A stretch of 64,000 nucleotides of DNA from an uncultured Cohaesibacter sp. Its GTDB lineage: Bacteria > Pseudomonadota > Alphaproteobacteria > Rhizobiales > Cohaesibacteraceae. This document shows positions 45,221 through 54,420 of this stretch, piece by piece. The notes beneath the pieces were generated by a model, which ran no database searches, had not been told where the DNA came from, and was given only the letters and a program-made list of their open reading frames with translations. Both the position numbers and the translations under genes were made by a program. Location of the stretch: assembly GCF_963676275.1 (NCBI RefSeq), contig NZ_OY781091.1, positions 1,900,775-1,964,774 of the forward strand, in the 5' to 3' direction. Within the stretch, counting starts at the first letter, position 1. The number at the start of each line of letters is the position of its first letter.

Positions 45221-45773
45221 TGGCAGCCTTGATCGTCTCGGCGTTGTCGAGCGCGCGCAGAATGATGGTCCCCACGGGATCCATGCTATCAAGCAATTCC
45301 TTATGCTCGAATGTCAATTCCATATCATGCACCAATCCGTTGGGATGCAGCGAGATGTTGGAGAGCCGATAGTCGGCCTTGTTCACCAGCAGGCGCTTTG
45401 AATAGTCAGGTATGACGATCAGCTTCTTGTTGGTCAGCGCATAACAGATCTGGCGGGAATTGTCGCTATGAACCAGAATCTCGAAATATTTGCGCGTCAA
45501 GCGGAGCCATATATAGCCAGTGATCCAGAAGGCGATGACCATCAAGGCGACAGCAAATGGGCGATCAGTCGCACCGTCTCTGAGAGCGGGGCTCCCGATG
45601 ACAAGCAGGATAGAGCCGAGGCTGGAGAGAATGGTCAGAAGCAGGAGAAACCGAAATACACGCTTGCAGCGGGGAAATTCGGCCAGTTCCCAATTGGGAG
45701 ACCCGCGCCATTCCAGATGCTCATCTCCGGAGAGACTGGCCTGTATCGGGTCTCTGTAATGTGTGCTTGTCAT
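45171..45773 (-). CDS. Membrane protein with PH-like C-terminal region
   Basis: A 200-residue protein with two membrane helices (about residues 43-63 and 74-94) and a cytoplasmic C-terminal part. The stretch ILVHSDNSRQICYALTNKKLIVIPDYSKR resembles bacterial pleckstrin-homology-type (DUF304-like) domains. GAGGAAA lies directly before the ATG at 45773. Function unknown. It ends within phnN on the other strand (50-base overlap), so the transcripts must be convergent and antisense there. Confidence 0.72.
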   Translation of the reverse strand: MTSTHYRDPIQASLSGDEHLEWRGSPNWELAEFPRCKRVFRFLLLLTILSSLGSILLVIGSPALRDGATDRPFAVALMVIAFWITGYIWLRLTRKYFEILVHSDNSRQICYALTNKKLIVIPDYSKRLLVNKADYRLSNISLHPNGLVHDMELTFEHKELLDSMDPVGTIILRALDNAETIKAAIIEQFSSEVWTCQTAQ

Positions 45774-46637
45774 TTTCCTCTCGATGGTGAACGGTGGCTC
45801 GCTGCTATTTGGACGACATATAGCAGCAGTCTGCTTCATGAAGCCTGCGTCAGGATTTTGCTGATGTCATTCAGCTTGAAACGGCGTGAACCTGTTACGG
45901 ATATAGTAATTTTTACAATGGTGAAACCGGGGAGGGCGAATTTGTCCACGCCTGCTCACAAAGCGATGCAAATTATGCAAATATTAGAATTCCAAGTTAA
46001 GTGATAATTCTCCTCCTGTGAGTAAGTCTCTGCTTTACAAGGTAAAATAGTTGTAAGGGGCAACGGCTTTTCGCTCCTGTTGGCTGTTTTCGCCCGTTAT
46101 ATGCCCACTTTCACAGAGCGATCTGAACTGAAGCTGGGCAGACCTCGAAATTTCCAGTGATTCCGCCAACTGTCATCTGGCATGGTTATTCTGGCGCAAT
46201 TTTGACCAGAATTGAAACCTATCTGACAAATCGCAGAAAAATATTTTGAGACTAAGGTGATCCTTCTATTCTGTGTTTCATCCAAGAAGGCCTTCGAATG
46301 CTTCGCGGTGAGAAGGGGGGAAGCCAGCAGGTAAACAAGCTTTCCACATTTCGTCATGGAGTGTCGGCGGTTGCGATGAAAGCAATATTCTGATCATTCC
46401 ATCAGTTCTTTCTATCATTTTCCCGGTTTGGCGCGGTTCAATGTCGAGGTCTGGCCCATCATTTTGCCGCTCGAAAGCGGCTTTCAAAAGCCTGTGTCTG
46501 GAATGCAGGCTTTACCGCTAGAACAGCAAGGCTTCTTTCTTGACATCCAGTTATCTGTATGACAGAAATTGAAATTAATATGACAGAAAGCAAGCCTATG
46601 CCTGAAGCTCGGCGGTTTGCATCATGGGAGGAGCCAC
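45774..46637 (+). other. Long AT-rich non-coding spacer
   Basis: About 860 bases between the membrane-protein gene and the peptide-type ABC operon. Short frames on both strands lack ribosome sites and family features, so I call no gene. It holds hairpins GCCGCT/AGCGGC (46466-46481) and AAAGCCTG/CAGGCTTT (46487-46513), and the regulator-like palindrome at 46555 with a half-site at 46579. The rest shows nothing I can interpret. Confidence 0.55.
46555..46589 (+). promoter_or_regulatory. Probable FCD-GntR operator before the ABC operon
   Basis: CTGTATGACAG at 46555-46565 is a perfect CTGT-N3-ACAG palindrome. TATGACAGAAA recurs at 46558 and 46579, 21 bases (two helical turns) apart. It lies 73 bases upstream of the first permease gene and resembles sites at 53065 and 54462 in front of linked genes. 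The FadR-type consensus TNGTNNNACNA fits. The binder is proposed to be the GntR protein encoded at 54925. Confidence 0.55.
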
Positions 46638-47660
46638 ATGATCGCCTACAGGAGCCAGGTAAGAGCGGCTGTGTCCAAAATCGGCACAATCGCTGTTACC
46701 CTATTGGGTCTACTTACGCTCACATTCATCATTGGCAGGGTCATGCCTAACGACCCGGTGCGCGCTATTGTGGGAGAGGAAGCCACGCGCGAAGTTTATG
46801 AGAATGTCTATCGGCAACTCGGCCTTGATCGCCCCATGTGGGAGCAGTTCTATATGTATCTACATGACGTGATCACGCTGGATCTGGGCAATTCGGTGCG
46901 CACAGGGCAGCCTGTTCTGGAAGATATCATTCACGTCATGCCGGCAACCATCGAGCTGGCGCTGTTTGCCATCATCATCAGCGCGACCCTTGGGGTGACG
47001 CTCGGCATGATTGCGGCCGTCAACAAGGACCGCTGGCCCGATCATCTTATCCGTGTCTTCAGCCTGATGGGCCATTCCATGCCGATTTTCTGGACCGGCA
47101 TGATCGCCCTGATCGTATTCTATGCCAAACTGGGCTGGGTCGGCGGCTCTGGTCGCATGAGCCAATTCTATATCGGGCTTGAACCCAATGTAACGGGCTT
47201 CCTGCTAATCGATAGTGCCATCACCGGAGAGTGGGAGATATTCCGCAGCGCCCTGCAGCATATCATTCTGCCGGCATCGCTTCTGGGCTATTCGTCCGCC
47301 GCTTTCATCACCCGCATGACCCGCAGTTTCATGCTTGATCAGATCAATCAGGAATATATCACCACAGCCCGCGTAAAGGGGCTGAGCCAGTGCCAGACCA
47401 TCTGGTTCCACGCCTTCATTAATATCCGTGTTCAGCTGATCACGATTGTGGCTCTCGCCTTCGGAACCCTGCTGGAAGGCTCGATCCTGATCGAGACGGT
47501 TTTCGCATGGCCCGGTTTCGGCTCCTATCTGGTTGGCAACCTGATGATCGGGGACATGAATTCCCTGATGACCTGTGTGCTGATCGTCGGTCTCATCTTC
47601 ACCACGCTGAACCTGATTTCCGACATTCTCTATCGTGTGTTCGACCCGAGGACCCGCTAA
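46638..47660 (+). CDS. Dipeptide/oligopeptide-type ABC transporter permease (DppB-like)
   Basis: A 340-residue permease of the DppB/OppB family with six membrane helices. TM1 is at about residues 13-33 (TIAVTLLGLLTLTFIIGRVMPNDPVRAIVG), followed by the typical periplasmic segment EVYENVYRQLGLDRPMWEQFYMYL. The EAA loop reads YITTARVKGLSQCQTIWFHAF. GGGAGGAG precedes ATG 46638. First gene of a four-gene unit (permease, permease, ATPase, ATPase). The binding protein is probably the family-5 protein encoded at 51398 on the other strand. Confidence 0.93.
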   Translation: MIAYRSQVRAAVSKIGTIAVTLLGLLTLTFIIGRVMPNDPVRAIVGEEATREVYENVYRQLGLDRPMWEQFYMYLHDVITLDLGNSVRTGQPVLEDIIHVMPATIELALFAIIISATLGVTLGMIAAVNKDRWPDHLIRVFSLMGHSMPIFWTGMIALIVFYAKLGWVGGSGRMSQFYIGLEPNVTGFLLIDSAITGEWEIFRSALQHIILPASLLGYSSAAFITRMTRSFMLDQINQEYITTARVKGLSQCQTIWFHAFINIRVQLITIVALAFGTLLEGSILIETVFAWPGFGSYLVGNLMIGDMNSLMTCVLIVGLIFTTLNLISDILYRVFDPRTR

Positions 47661-47662
47661 TC

Positions 47663-48565
47663 ATGACAGATCTCAACCTGACACCGGACATCAAGCAGGA
47701 TGCCACGAAGCCGCAATGGCTCATCTCCGCACAGAATCTCATCCTGTTTCTCCTCAAGAATCCGACCTCTGCCTATGGTCTTCTGGTTCTGGCGCTCCTG
47801 ATCATTCTGGCGATGATCGGACCGCTGCTGGCAACGCATGATCCCTATATTCAGGATTTGCAGAATGCCTTGCAGGCCCCCAGTGCAGAGCATTATTTCG
47901 GCACAGACGAACTGGGGCGGGATATCTATAGTCGCCTGCTTTACGGAACGCGTATCTCGCTGACCATCATCGGCATCGTCTCTGTCATCGTTGGCCCGAT
48001 AGGCCTGACGATCGGAACTGTCTCGGGCTATCTCGGGGGCAGGGTCGATACGGTCCTGATGCGGATCACCGACATTTTCCTCTCTTTCCCCTCGCTCATC
48101 CTGTCGCTGGCCTTTGTTGCCGCGCTGGGGCCAAGTCTTTATAACGCCATCATCGCGATTTCGCTTACCGCCTGGCCGCCAATTGCGCGTCTGGCGCGCG
48201 CCGAAACGCTGACCTTCCGCCAGACAGACTATATCGCGGCGGCGCGTTTGCAGGGGGCATCAAGCTTCCGCATCATCTGGCGTTCCATCGTGCCGATGTG
48301 TCTGCCATCGGTGATCATCCGCCTGACGCTGAATATGGCCGTGGTGATCCTGACCGCCGCCGGGCTTGGCTTTCTGGGTCTGGGTGCCCAGCCGCCGCTG
48401 CCTGAATGGGGGGCGATGATCGCCACGGGGCGGCGCTATATGATCGATAGCTGGTGGGTCGTGACCTTCCCCGGCATCGCAATCTTCTGCGTTTCCCTTG
48501 GCTTCAACCTGCTGGGCGACGGCCTGCGCGATGCGCTTGATCCAAAACAGCTGAACCGGAGGTAA
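47663..48565 (+). CDS. Dipeptide/oligopeptide-type ABC transporter permease (DppC-like)
   Basis: A 300-residue DppC/OppC-family permease. The conserved LLATHDPYIQDLQNALQAPSAEHYFGTDELGRDIYSRLLYGTRISL opening follows TM1 (about residues 28-52), and the EAA loop reads YIAAARLQGASSFRIIWRSIVP. The end, GFNLLGDGLRDALDP, is standard. ATG 47663 is two bases after the upstream stop. Four bases separate it from the ATPase gene. Confidence 0.93.
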   Translation: MTDLNLTPDIKQDATKPQWLISAQNLILFLLKNPTSAYGLLVLALLIILAMIGPLLATHDPYIQDLQNALQAPSAEHYFGTDELGRDIYSRLLYGTRISLTIIGIVSVIVGPIGLTIGTVSGYLGGRVDTVLMRITDIFLSFPSLILSLAFVAALGPSLYNAIIAISLTAWPPIARLARAETLTFRQTDYIAAARLQGASSFRIIWRSIVPMCLPSVIIRLTLNMAVVILTAAGLGFLGLGAQPPLPEWGAMIATGRRYMIDSWWVVTFPGIAIFCVSLGFNLLGDGLRDALDPKQLNRR

Positions 48566-48569
48566 CAGG

Positions 48570-49424
48570 ATGCAACAGATGAATTCCGACACCATTCTAT
48601 CGGTCGAGAATCTGTCGATCCGATATCGCGGCACCCCGGCAGATGCGGTGCGCAATGTGAGTTTCAATCTCGGCAAGGAACGACTTGGCATCGTCGGCGA
48701 GAGCGGCTCGGGCAAATCCACGGTCGGTCGCGCCTTGCTCAAGCTGCTGCCAACGGCGGACATCAAGGCCGACCGCATGCAGTTTCGTGATATCGATCTG
48801 CTCAACACACCGGAAAGGGAAATGCTCAAGGTTCGCGGCAAGCGGATTTCCATGATCCTGCAAGACCCGAAATTCTCGCTCAATCCGATCCTAAAATGCG
48901 GTCCGCAGGTGGCCGAGGCTTACAGCAATCATATGCGTTGCAGCAAGCGGGAGGCAAAAGAGCGGACCCTGACCATGCTGGAAGCCGTGCAGATCCGCGA
49001 TCCCGAACGGGTCTACGGGCTTTATCCGCACGAGGTTTCCGGCGGCATGGGGCAGCGTATCATGATTGCCATGATGCTGCTCACCGATCCCGATGTCGTG
49101 ATCGCAGATGAGCCGACGTCGGCGCTCGACGTTACGGTTCGCCTTCAGGTGCTTGATATTCTCGACGCCTTGGTGCGCGACAAGGGCATTGGCCTGATCA
49201 TGATTTCGCACGATCTCAATCTGGTGCGCAATTTCTGCGACCGCGTGCTGATCATGTATGCCGGGCAGGTGGTGGAATCGCTCAATGCCAGCGAAATGCA
49301 TATGGCCCAGCATCCCTATACCAAGGGACTTCTGGCCGCCCAGCCCCATATTGGCGGTCCGCGCCAGCCTTTGCCAGTGCTCGAACGGCGCTCCGAATGG
49401 CTTGAAGATGTGAAGGTAGTCTGA
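48570..49424 (+). CDS. Peptide-type ABC transporter ATPase (DppD-like)
   Basis: A 284-residue ATPase. Walker A is GESGSGKST, the signature VSGGMGQRIMIAMML, Walker B VVIADEPTSALDVTV, and the H-loop ISHDLNLVRNFCDR. The peptide-importer C-terminal HPYTKGLLAAQP is present, but the Cys-rich iron-sulfur motif of some OppD/DppD proteins is not. Ile-Met in the signature replaces the usual Val-Ala, a minor oddity. GGAGG precedes ATG 48570. The stop overlaps the next gene by one base. Confidence 0.93.
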   Translation: MQQMNSDTILSVENLSIRYRGTPADAVRNVSFNLGKERLGIVGESGSGKSTVGRALLKLLPTADIKADRMQFRDIDLLNTPEREMLKVRGKRISMILQDPKFSLNPILKCGPQVAEAYSNHMRCSKREAKERTLTMLEAVQIRDPERVYGLYPHEVSGGMGQRIMIAMMLLTDPDVVIADEPTSALDVTVRLQVLDILDALVRDKGIGLIMISHDLNLVRNFCDRVLIMYAGQVVESLNASEMHMAQHPYTKGLLAAQPHIGGPRQPLPVLERRSEWLEDVKVV

Positions 49425-50173
49425 TGAAACCAATTTCGATTGAATCTCTCAGAATCAAGCTTGGTTCTGCGCTCATCCTGCCCGATGTCAGTTTTGACGT
49501 GAAGGCGGGGGAATGCTTTGGTCTTGTCGGCGAAAGCGGCTCGGGCAAGTCGACCGTTCTGCGCTGCATGTCCTTGCTCTTCAATTCATGGAGCGGCACC
49601 ATTCGCATCGATGGAAAATCCGTGCGTGAGATGAGCCCGTTTGAACGCTGCCGAACATTCCAGATGGTGTTTCAGGATCCCTACGGTTCTCTTCATCCGC
49701 GCCACTCTGTGCGTACAACATTATCCGAGCCGTTGAAGATCCACAAGCTCGACAACCACATCGAGCGCATGGAGCAGGCGCTGATTGATGTGGGCCTGCC
49801 GGTTGATTTTCTCGATCGCTATCCGCATCAGCTTTCGGGCGGACAGCGGCAGAGGGTCGCCATCGCACGGTCTCTCATTCTTGATCCGGATATTCTGCTG
49901 CTTGATGAACCAACCTCGGCGCTGGATGTTTCCGTTCAGGCCGAGATCCTCAATCTGCTGGTGCGGTTGCGTGAAGAAAAGGGCTTCACCTATATTATCG
50001 TCAGTCATGATCTGGCCGTCGTCGACCATATGTGTGACCGTTTCGCGGTGATGCAGGGCGGACAGATTGTCGAAATTCTGCCGCGGGAGGCCATTCCCGG
50101 TAATGATGCCAGCATGCCCTATGCCCGCGAGCTGATCGGAGCGAGCCTCAAATATGAGCGGACCGTGGAATAA
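49424..50173 (+). CDS. Peptide-type ABC transporter ATPase (DppF-like)
   Basis: A 249-residue ATPase, the second of the pair. Walker A is GESGSGKST, FQDPYGSLHPRHSV is the DppF/OppF hallmark, the signature LSGGQRQRVAIARSL, Walker B ILLLDEPTSALDVSVQ, and the H-loop VSHDLAVVDHMCDR. It is short for DppF because the usual C-terminal extension is largely missing. Last gene of the unit, followed by a strong terminator. Confidence 0.93.
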   Translation: MKPISIESLRIKLGSALILPDVSFDVKAGECFGLVGESGSGKSTVLRCMSLLFNSWSGTIRIDGKSVREMSPFERCRTFQMVFQDPYGSLHPRHSVRTTLSEPLKIHKLDNHIERMEQALIDVGLPVDFLDRYPHQLSGGQRQRVAIARSLILDPDILLLDEPTSALDVSVQAEILNLLVRLREEKGFTYIIVSHDLAVVDHMCDRFAVMQGGQIVEILPREAIPGNDASMPYARELIGASLKYERTVE

Positions 50174-50202
50174 CGGTCGAAAATGACTAACCGACGTCTG
50201 AT

Positions 50203-50235
50203 AAAAGGCCCTTGCCTTTGGCAGGGGCCTTTTTA
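50203..50235. terminator. Bidirectional Rho-independent terminator
   Basis: A 14-bp stem, AAAAGGCCCTTGCC with GGCAGGGGCCTTTT (one G-U), around a TTT loop. A-rich on the left and T-rich on the right, it can serve both the ABC operon and the convergent DUF2332 gene, whose stop codon overlaps its right edge. Confidence 0.92.
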
Positions 50236-51219
50236 TGGGCGGTTTTCCGTCATTTGCGAGAGGGAACCGATCCAGTCCACGCTTTGCCCATGTGGGCCAG
50301 TCCAGGCCAGCGCCTCTCCATTTCGAGTGAGGAGAAAGCGGCCCGCTCCGTCAGATACAAGCCCGGACGAGAATTGCGGAAAGACACGGGGCGACTCATT
50401 GCAAAGCCAAACCGCATCCGACGCCATCATCTGACGGGCGAAGGCGTCACGCTGTGATTGCTCCCCAACATAGCTCAAAACCGCAGTATGGAAGACAACC
50501 AGCCGCGCGTCCTTCGGGGCTTCTTCGATCAAAGCGGGCAGATCCTTCAAAAGATTTCCCTCAAAGACGGGTGGCTTTTGTTGACGCGCGATAATCAATG
50601 CCTGCTTCAGCCTTTCAAGGCGATCTTCATGCTCTGGCCAGACAAGCGCTTGCAGCCAGTTGACATCCTCCTCCTTTGATATGTCCAGCGGATTGAGATC
50701 CAGTCCCGCGCGCCAGACAATGTCCGGGTGACGCATGGGGCGCGGAGTGTTCTGGGTGGCCTTGCAGGGAAAGACCGGCGCGGATTGGCCGAAGGCCTCA
50801 GGCGCTGCAAGGCGATGAGAGGTCCAGTCATATCCATAGCAATCGGGCAGCAGGCAAAGCCCGGCTGAAGCTCCAACCTCGATCAGTGCAATCGGACCTT
50901 CCAGTTGGCAAAGCGCGGGCATCAGGGCCGCACAACGGCCCGGCTCGTTGGTTTGCGTGGTTCGCGAGAGCATGATTGCAGCGATGGCTTCCTGATGCTG
51001 GTCAAGCATGGCCTCCAGCATGTCCCCAGACGTGGGAAGCCCGGCGGCCATGCGAACCGCTGCGAAAAGAAGATTGGGCTGCTGTCTTTCCTCAGGCAAT
51101 CGGGCCAGAAAGGAAAGGCATGGCGGCGAGTTGGCGATGTGAAGGGCGAGCTTTTCATAAAGTGGCGAGCGACCGGCAGCCTCGCTTCGGGCAAATCTCT
51201 CATATCGTTCGGCAATCAT
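50233..51219 (-). CDS. DUF2332 family protein
   Basis: A 328-residue cytoplasmic protein that fits DUF2332. Recognisable stretches are RYERFARSEAAGRSPLYEKLALHIANS near the start, the SAM-binding-like glycine motif LIEVGASAGLCLLPDCYGYDW in the middle, and WRAGLDLNPLDI later. The fold looks like a Rossmann methyltransferase, but no activity is known to me. Convergent with the ABC operon; linkage to it may be incidental. Confidence 0.8.
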   Translation of the reverse strand: MIAERYERFARSEAAGRSPLYEKLALHIANSPPCLSFLARLPEERQQPNLLFAAVRMAAGLPTSGDMLEAMLDQHQEAIAAIMLSRTTQTNEPGRCAALMPALCQLEGPIALIEVGASAGLCLLPDCYGYDWTSHRLAAPEAFGQSAPVFPCKATQNTPRPMRHPDIVWRAGLDLNPLDISKEEDVNWLQALVWPEHEDRLERLKQALIIARQQKPPVFEGNLLKDLPALIEEAPKDARLVVFHTAVLSYVGEQSQRDAFARQMMASDAVWLCNESPRVFPQFSSGLVSDGAGRFLLTRNGEALAWTGPHGQSVDWIGSLSQMTENRP

Positions 51220-51328
51220 TCACCCCTCCTGTTGATCATTGTCGCATGGAGGATAAAGGGTAAAGCGCGAAGATGACAGACCCGAGACAACGGAGAATAG
51301 CGCACGGTCTGAGAAGATAGGACACAAA

Positions 51329-51354
51329 CAAAAAAGAGCGCATTGAAAATGCGC
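51329..51354 (-). terminator. Rho-independent terminator after the peptide-type binding protein gene
   Basis: Read on the minus strand, GCGCATT pairs with AATGCGC around TTC and is followed by a T-rich run, 44 bases after the stop codon. Confidence 0.85.
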
Positions 51355-51397
51355 CCTTTCAGTTTTCGCTCTTTAATTATTGCTGCCTTGAGAGGAG

Positions 51398-53008
51398 CTA
51401 TTGAGATTTGGTGACATTCTCGAAACGGCAAACCCATGGATCGACGATCACATTCTTGACATTCGCCTGATAGGCCGCAGTAACAACGCGTTCGGAGAAT
51501 GGCTGAATGGACGGAATGATCTCCTTGTCCATCTTGACCTGTACCTCCTTGTAGAATGCGCTCTGTTTTTCCTGATCAGGTTCAACCAGAGCCTTTTCGA
51601 TAATATCGTTCAGCTCTTCGCTGAAGAAGCTGGTGCGCCAACCCTGATAGTTGGTGAGCTTTGCTTCGTCGGCATTGTCCGGATTATAGACCAGCGCCCT
51701 GAGGTTGCTGTCCGGATGCGGGAACTGGCCACCACCGCCGCGCCCAACCAGCAACTCGAATTCGCGATTGCGCATTGCGCCATAAATCTGGCTGCCGCCA
51801 CCGGTGATGATTTCCGCATTGATGCCAGCCTGCGCCAGAGTGGACTGGATCGCCGTGGCGGAATCGAGGAACTGCTGGGTCGAGATCACGCGGATGGTGG
51901 TGTCAAAGCCATCAGGATAACCAGCCTCGGCAAGCAGCGCCTTGGCCTTCTCGATATTCAGCTCATAGCCGGGATCTTCCATGGCCGAGAAGGCACCGGA
52001 ATTGATCGGGCGCTGCCGTTTGACGCCGAAGAAGGGCATGATGGTCGCATTGATGCCATCATAGTCGATCATGTAGCGCAGGGCTTCACGCACCTTCGGA
52101 TTGGCAAAGCGCTCGTCTTTCATGGAGACGGCAAGATAGTAGAAACCGGCGCTTGGCACCGTGGTGATGGTCAGATCGGATTTTTCCTTGAGGGCCTTGA
52201 GATCGGCAGCCGCAAGAGAGAAACCGACATCCAGATCGCCCTGTTCAAGGCCGAGGCGCTGGGTCTGGGATTCCGGCAGATGGCGCATCAGCACGCGCTT
52301 CATTTCCGGTGCACCGCCCCAGAAATTGTCATTGCGCCCGAGGATGACATATTCATTCGCACGCCATTTTGTCAGCGAAAAAGCGCCCGATCCGGCCGAA
52401 TTGTTGGTCAGCCAATCCTTGCCCATGTCGCCATCCTTCTCGTGGCTCATGACAAGTTTGGAATCAAGAATGGAGCCTGGGCCGGCCTGCGTCAGCACCA
52501 TGATGATGAGCTTGGGGTCATCCTGTTGGGGCAATGTCAGAACAAAGGTATGCTCGTCCTTGGCGACGAAATATTTGTCGACATCTTCCGATGTGAAACC
52601 ACGTGATTTCAGATAGGAAGCCTGTGCCAGATTGAGGGTCAGCAGACGCTTGAAGCTGAAGGCCACATCTTCCGCCGTGACCGGATTGCCTGATGCGAAT
52701 TTGGCATCCTGACGCAGCTTGAAGGTAACGGACATATTGTCCGGTGCAATCTCCCAGCTCTCGGCAAGGCGAGGCTTGAGCTGACGGCTTTCCGGGTCAA
52801 GCTGCGCAAGGCTGTCATAGACATTGTTCAGGATCTGAACAGCTTCGCCTCCTGTGATCGCTGCGGGATCCATCGTCAGCACATTATTCATGTTGAATGC
52901 AACAATGAGCTGGTCTTTTGGCGTTTCTGCCAGCGCGGCAGAATTGAAGCTTGCGGTGCCAGCCAGAAGCATGGCGCTGAAAGCAACGGTAGCGAGTAGT
53001 TTTTTCAT
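51398..53008 (-). CDS. Family-5 extracellular binding protein (peptide/opine type)
   Basis: A 536-residue exported binding protein with signal peptide MKKLLATVAFSAMLLAG... cleaved near SAALA-ETP (residue 27). The mature protein is a DppA/OppA-type ligand trap (LTMDPAAITGGEAVQILNNVYDSL, VTFKLRQDAKFASGNPVTAEDVAFSFKR, VREALRYMIDYDGIN). GGAGG precedes the ATG at 53008. It is the natural partner of the permease/ATPase set at 46638-50173, from which it is separated by the DUF2332 gene and inverted. An NTGTnnnACAN site lies 57 bases upstream. Ligand unknown; family members bind peptides, opines, nickel, glycosides or others. Confidence 0.92.
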   Translation of the reverse strand: MKKLLATVAFSAMLLAGTASFNSAALAETPKDQLIVAFNMNNVLTMDPAAITGGEAVQILNNVYDSLAQLDPESRQLKPRLAESWEIAPDNMSVTFKLRQDAKFASGNPVTAEDVAFSFKRLLTLNLAQASYLKSRGFTSEDVDKYFVAKDEHTFVLTLPQQDDPKLIIMVLTQAGPGSILDSKLVMSHEKDGDMGKDWLTNNSAGSGAFSLTKWRANEYVILGRNDNFWGGAPEMKRVLMRHLPESQTQRLGLEQGDLDVGFSLAAADLKALKEKSDLTITTVPSAGFYYLAVSMKDERFANPKVREALRYMIDYDGINATIMPFFGVKRQRPINSGAFSAMEDPGYELNIEKAKALLAEAGYPDGFDTTIRVISTQQFLDSATAIQSTLAQAGINAEIITGGGSQIYGAMRNREFELLVGRGGGGQFPHPDSNLRALVYNPDNADEAKLTNYQGWRTSFFSEELNDIIEKALVEPDQEKQSAFYKEVQVKMDKEIIPSIQPFSERVVTAAYQANVKNVIVDPWVCRFENVTKSQ

Positions 53009-53064
53009 GTTTCCTCCCAATAGTAACCATGAATTACTCATGCTCTGTACGACCGGTTGGATAT

Positions 53065-53075
53065 GTGTCTGACAA
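53065..53075. promoter_or_regulatory. Probable FCD-GntR operator before the binding protein gene
   Basis: GTGTCTGACAA keeps the TGT-N3-ACA core of the sites at 46555 and 54462; with its left flank it matches the 46553 site at 10 of 12 bases. It lies 57-67 bases before the binding-protein start. Confidence 0.45.
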
Positions 53076-53117
53076 TTACTGCAAGACAATAGACAGGGCC
53101 ATACAAGAAACCGGATG

Positions 53118-53164
53118 CAGAAACCTCTTCTCCTCCATTAGGTGATCTTCCCGCGAGGTTTCTG
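53118..53164. other. Inverted repeat between enolase and binding-protein genes
   Basis: CAGAAACCTC and GAGGTTTCTG form perfect 10-bp arms with a 27-base loop, downstream of the enolase-family gene and upstream of the binding-protein gene on the same strand. No T run follows. It could be an intercistronic stabiliser, a weak terminator or a protein site. Confidence 0.5.
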
Positions 53165-53230
53165 GCTCACCCCTGTTCGGGGGCGAAAAGATCGGGGAGG
53201 GGCGGCGACAGGCAACCCCTCCAAGCGCAT

Positions 53231-54379
53231 TTATCGAACGCGATTATTCTCGATGAAATCGAGGTCAATATCCTCTCCAAGTCCGGGACGATCGGGCACA
53301 TGCACCAGACCATTCTCGTCCATCGGATCGGAAAGCGACTTAAGATAGTCAAAGCCGTCATCATATTCGAGGAAAGGATGCAGCAGGCCGCGCTCATACC
53401 AGCGGCAATTTTTCGAGGCTGCGACCACATGCAGATTCATCGCCGTATTGCCATGCACTTCGCAATTCATGCCGAAGCATTCAGCCATCCGCATGGTCTT
53501 GATGGCAGGCGTGATGCCGCCGACGTCATTGACGCCGGTGCGCAGGATATCGCAAGCACCAAACCGGACCCATTCGGCCCGATGCCAATGCTTGCCAGCG
53601 GCGCTTTCGGGTCCCAGAACCGGAATGTCGAGATTCTCACTCAGCCATTTGTAGGAAGACAGGGACTGCTCATCGAGCGGCTCCTCGATCCAGTCGAAGC
53701 CGAGTTTTTCCAGTCCGCGTCCAAGCGCAAGGGCGTCGGTGCGGGAATACCAGTGGAAGGCATCGATCATCAGGCTGATATCCGGCCCGACCGCCTCGCG
53801 CACAGCAGCGCAGGCTTTCAGATCCATCTTGACGTCCGGTGCCCAGCTGACCGGTGGCATCCATGTATGCAGCTTGATGCCCTTATAGCCGCGCTTAACC
53901 AGCGTTTCGGCGAAATTGGCATAATCCTCGGGCGTGGCGAGACCACCCTCCAATTCGTCCCCGCACATGATGGAGCCATAAGCCGGCATCGTATCGCGAT
54001 AGCCGCCGAGCAACTTGTAGACAGGCTGGTTCAGCACTCTGCCAGCCAGATCCCACAGGGCACAATCGACCACTGCGAGGGTTCTGTCTGTCAGCTGGGC
54101 GGCTGAACCACGCTGCCAGTGTGCCAGATCATGCCAGAGCCGTTCGCGATCACGATGGTCCTGACCGATCAGAACCTTCTTGACGAATTTCTCCAACACA
54201 TGCGGGCGGACGATTTCCGGGGGACAAAAGGAGTAGCCTTTGTGGCCGTCTTCGGTGCTGATTGCCAGCATGGCCTGCTGAACCTGATGCGCTGGGCCGG
54301 GATGTCCATGACCGGCGCTGTCTGAATGGCGGCGTGTGGTGGTCAAAAAGACCGTGGCTGAGACATCGGTTATAATCAT
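53231..54379 (-). CDS. Mandelate racemase/muconate lactonizing (enolase superfamily) enzyme
   Basis: A 382-residue enolase-superfamily enzyme that should abstract the proton alpha to a carboxylate. Metal ligands are Asp206 (MIDAFHW), Glu232 (WIEEPLDE) and Glu258 (LGPES). Lys169/His171 in GIKLHTW and His309 in CEVHGNT are the candidate acid/base residues, placing it in the mandelate-racemase subgroup (racemases and acid-sugar dehydratases). GGAAGG precedes the ATG at 54379. It is encoded beside the regulator and the binding protein, so its substrate is probably related to the imported compound. A GGAGGGG/CCCCTCC hairpin just past the stop may terminate it. Confidence 0.9.
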   Translation of the reverse strand: MIITDVSATVFLTTTRRHSDSAGHGHPGPAHQVQQAMLAISTEDGHKGYSFCPPEIVRPHVLEKFVKKVLIGQDHRDRERLWHDLAHWQRGSAAQLTDRTLAVVDCALWDLAGRVLNQPVYKLLGGYRDTMPAYGSIMCGDELEGGLATPEDYANFAETLVKRGYKGIKLHTWMPPVSWAPDVKMDLKACAAVREAVGPDISLMIDAFHWYSRTDALALGRGLEKLGFDWIEEPLDEQSLSSYKWLSENLDIPVLGPESAAGKHWHRAEWVRFGACDILRTGVNDVGGITPAIKTMRMAECFGMNCEVHGNTAMNLHVVAASKNCRWYERGLLHPFLEYDDGFDYLKSLSDPMDENGLVHVPDRPGLGEDIDLDFIENNRVR

Positions 54380-54420
54380 ATTGAAAGACCTTCCCATAGC
54401 CCAGTGGGGCCATTATTCTA

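Noticed and set aside
46097-46487. Minus-strand frames of 69-86 codons in the long spacer before the ABC operon
   Set aside because: No ribosome-binding site, no recognisable domain and overlapping alternatives; compatible with chance open frames.
46559-46750. Short plus-strand frame starting inside the operator-like repeats
   Set aside because: It overlaps the well-supported permease gene in another frame and its start lies in the presumed regulatory site.
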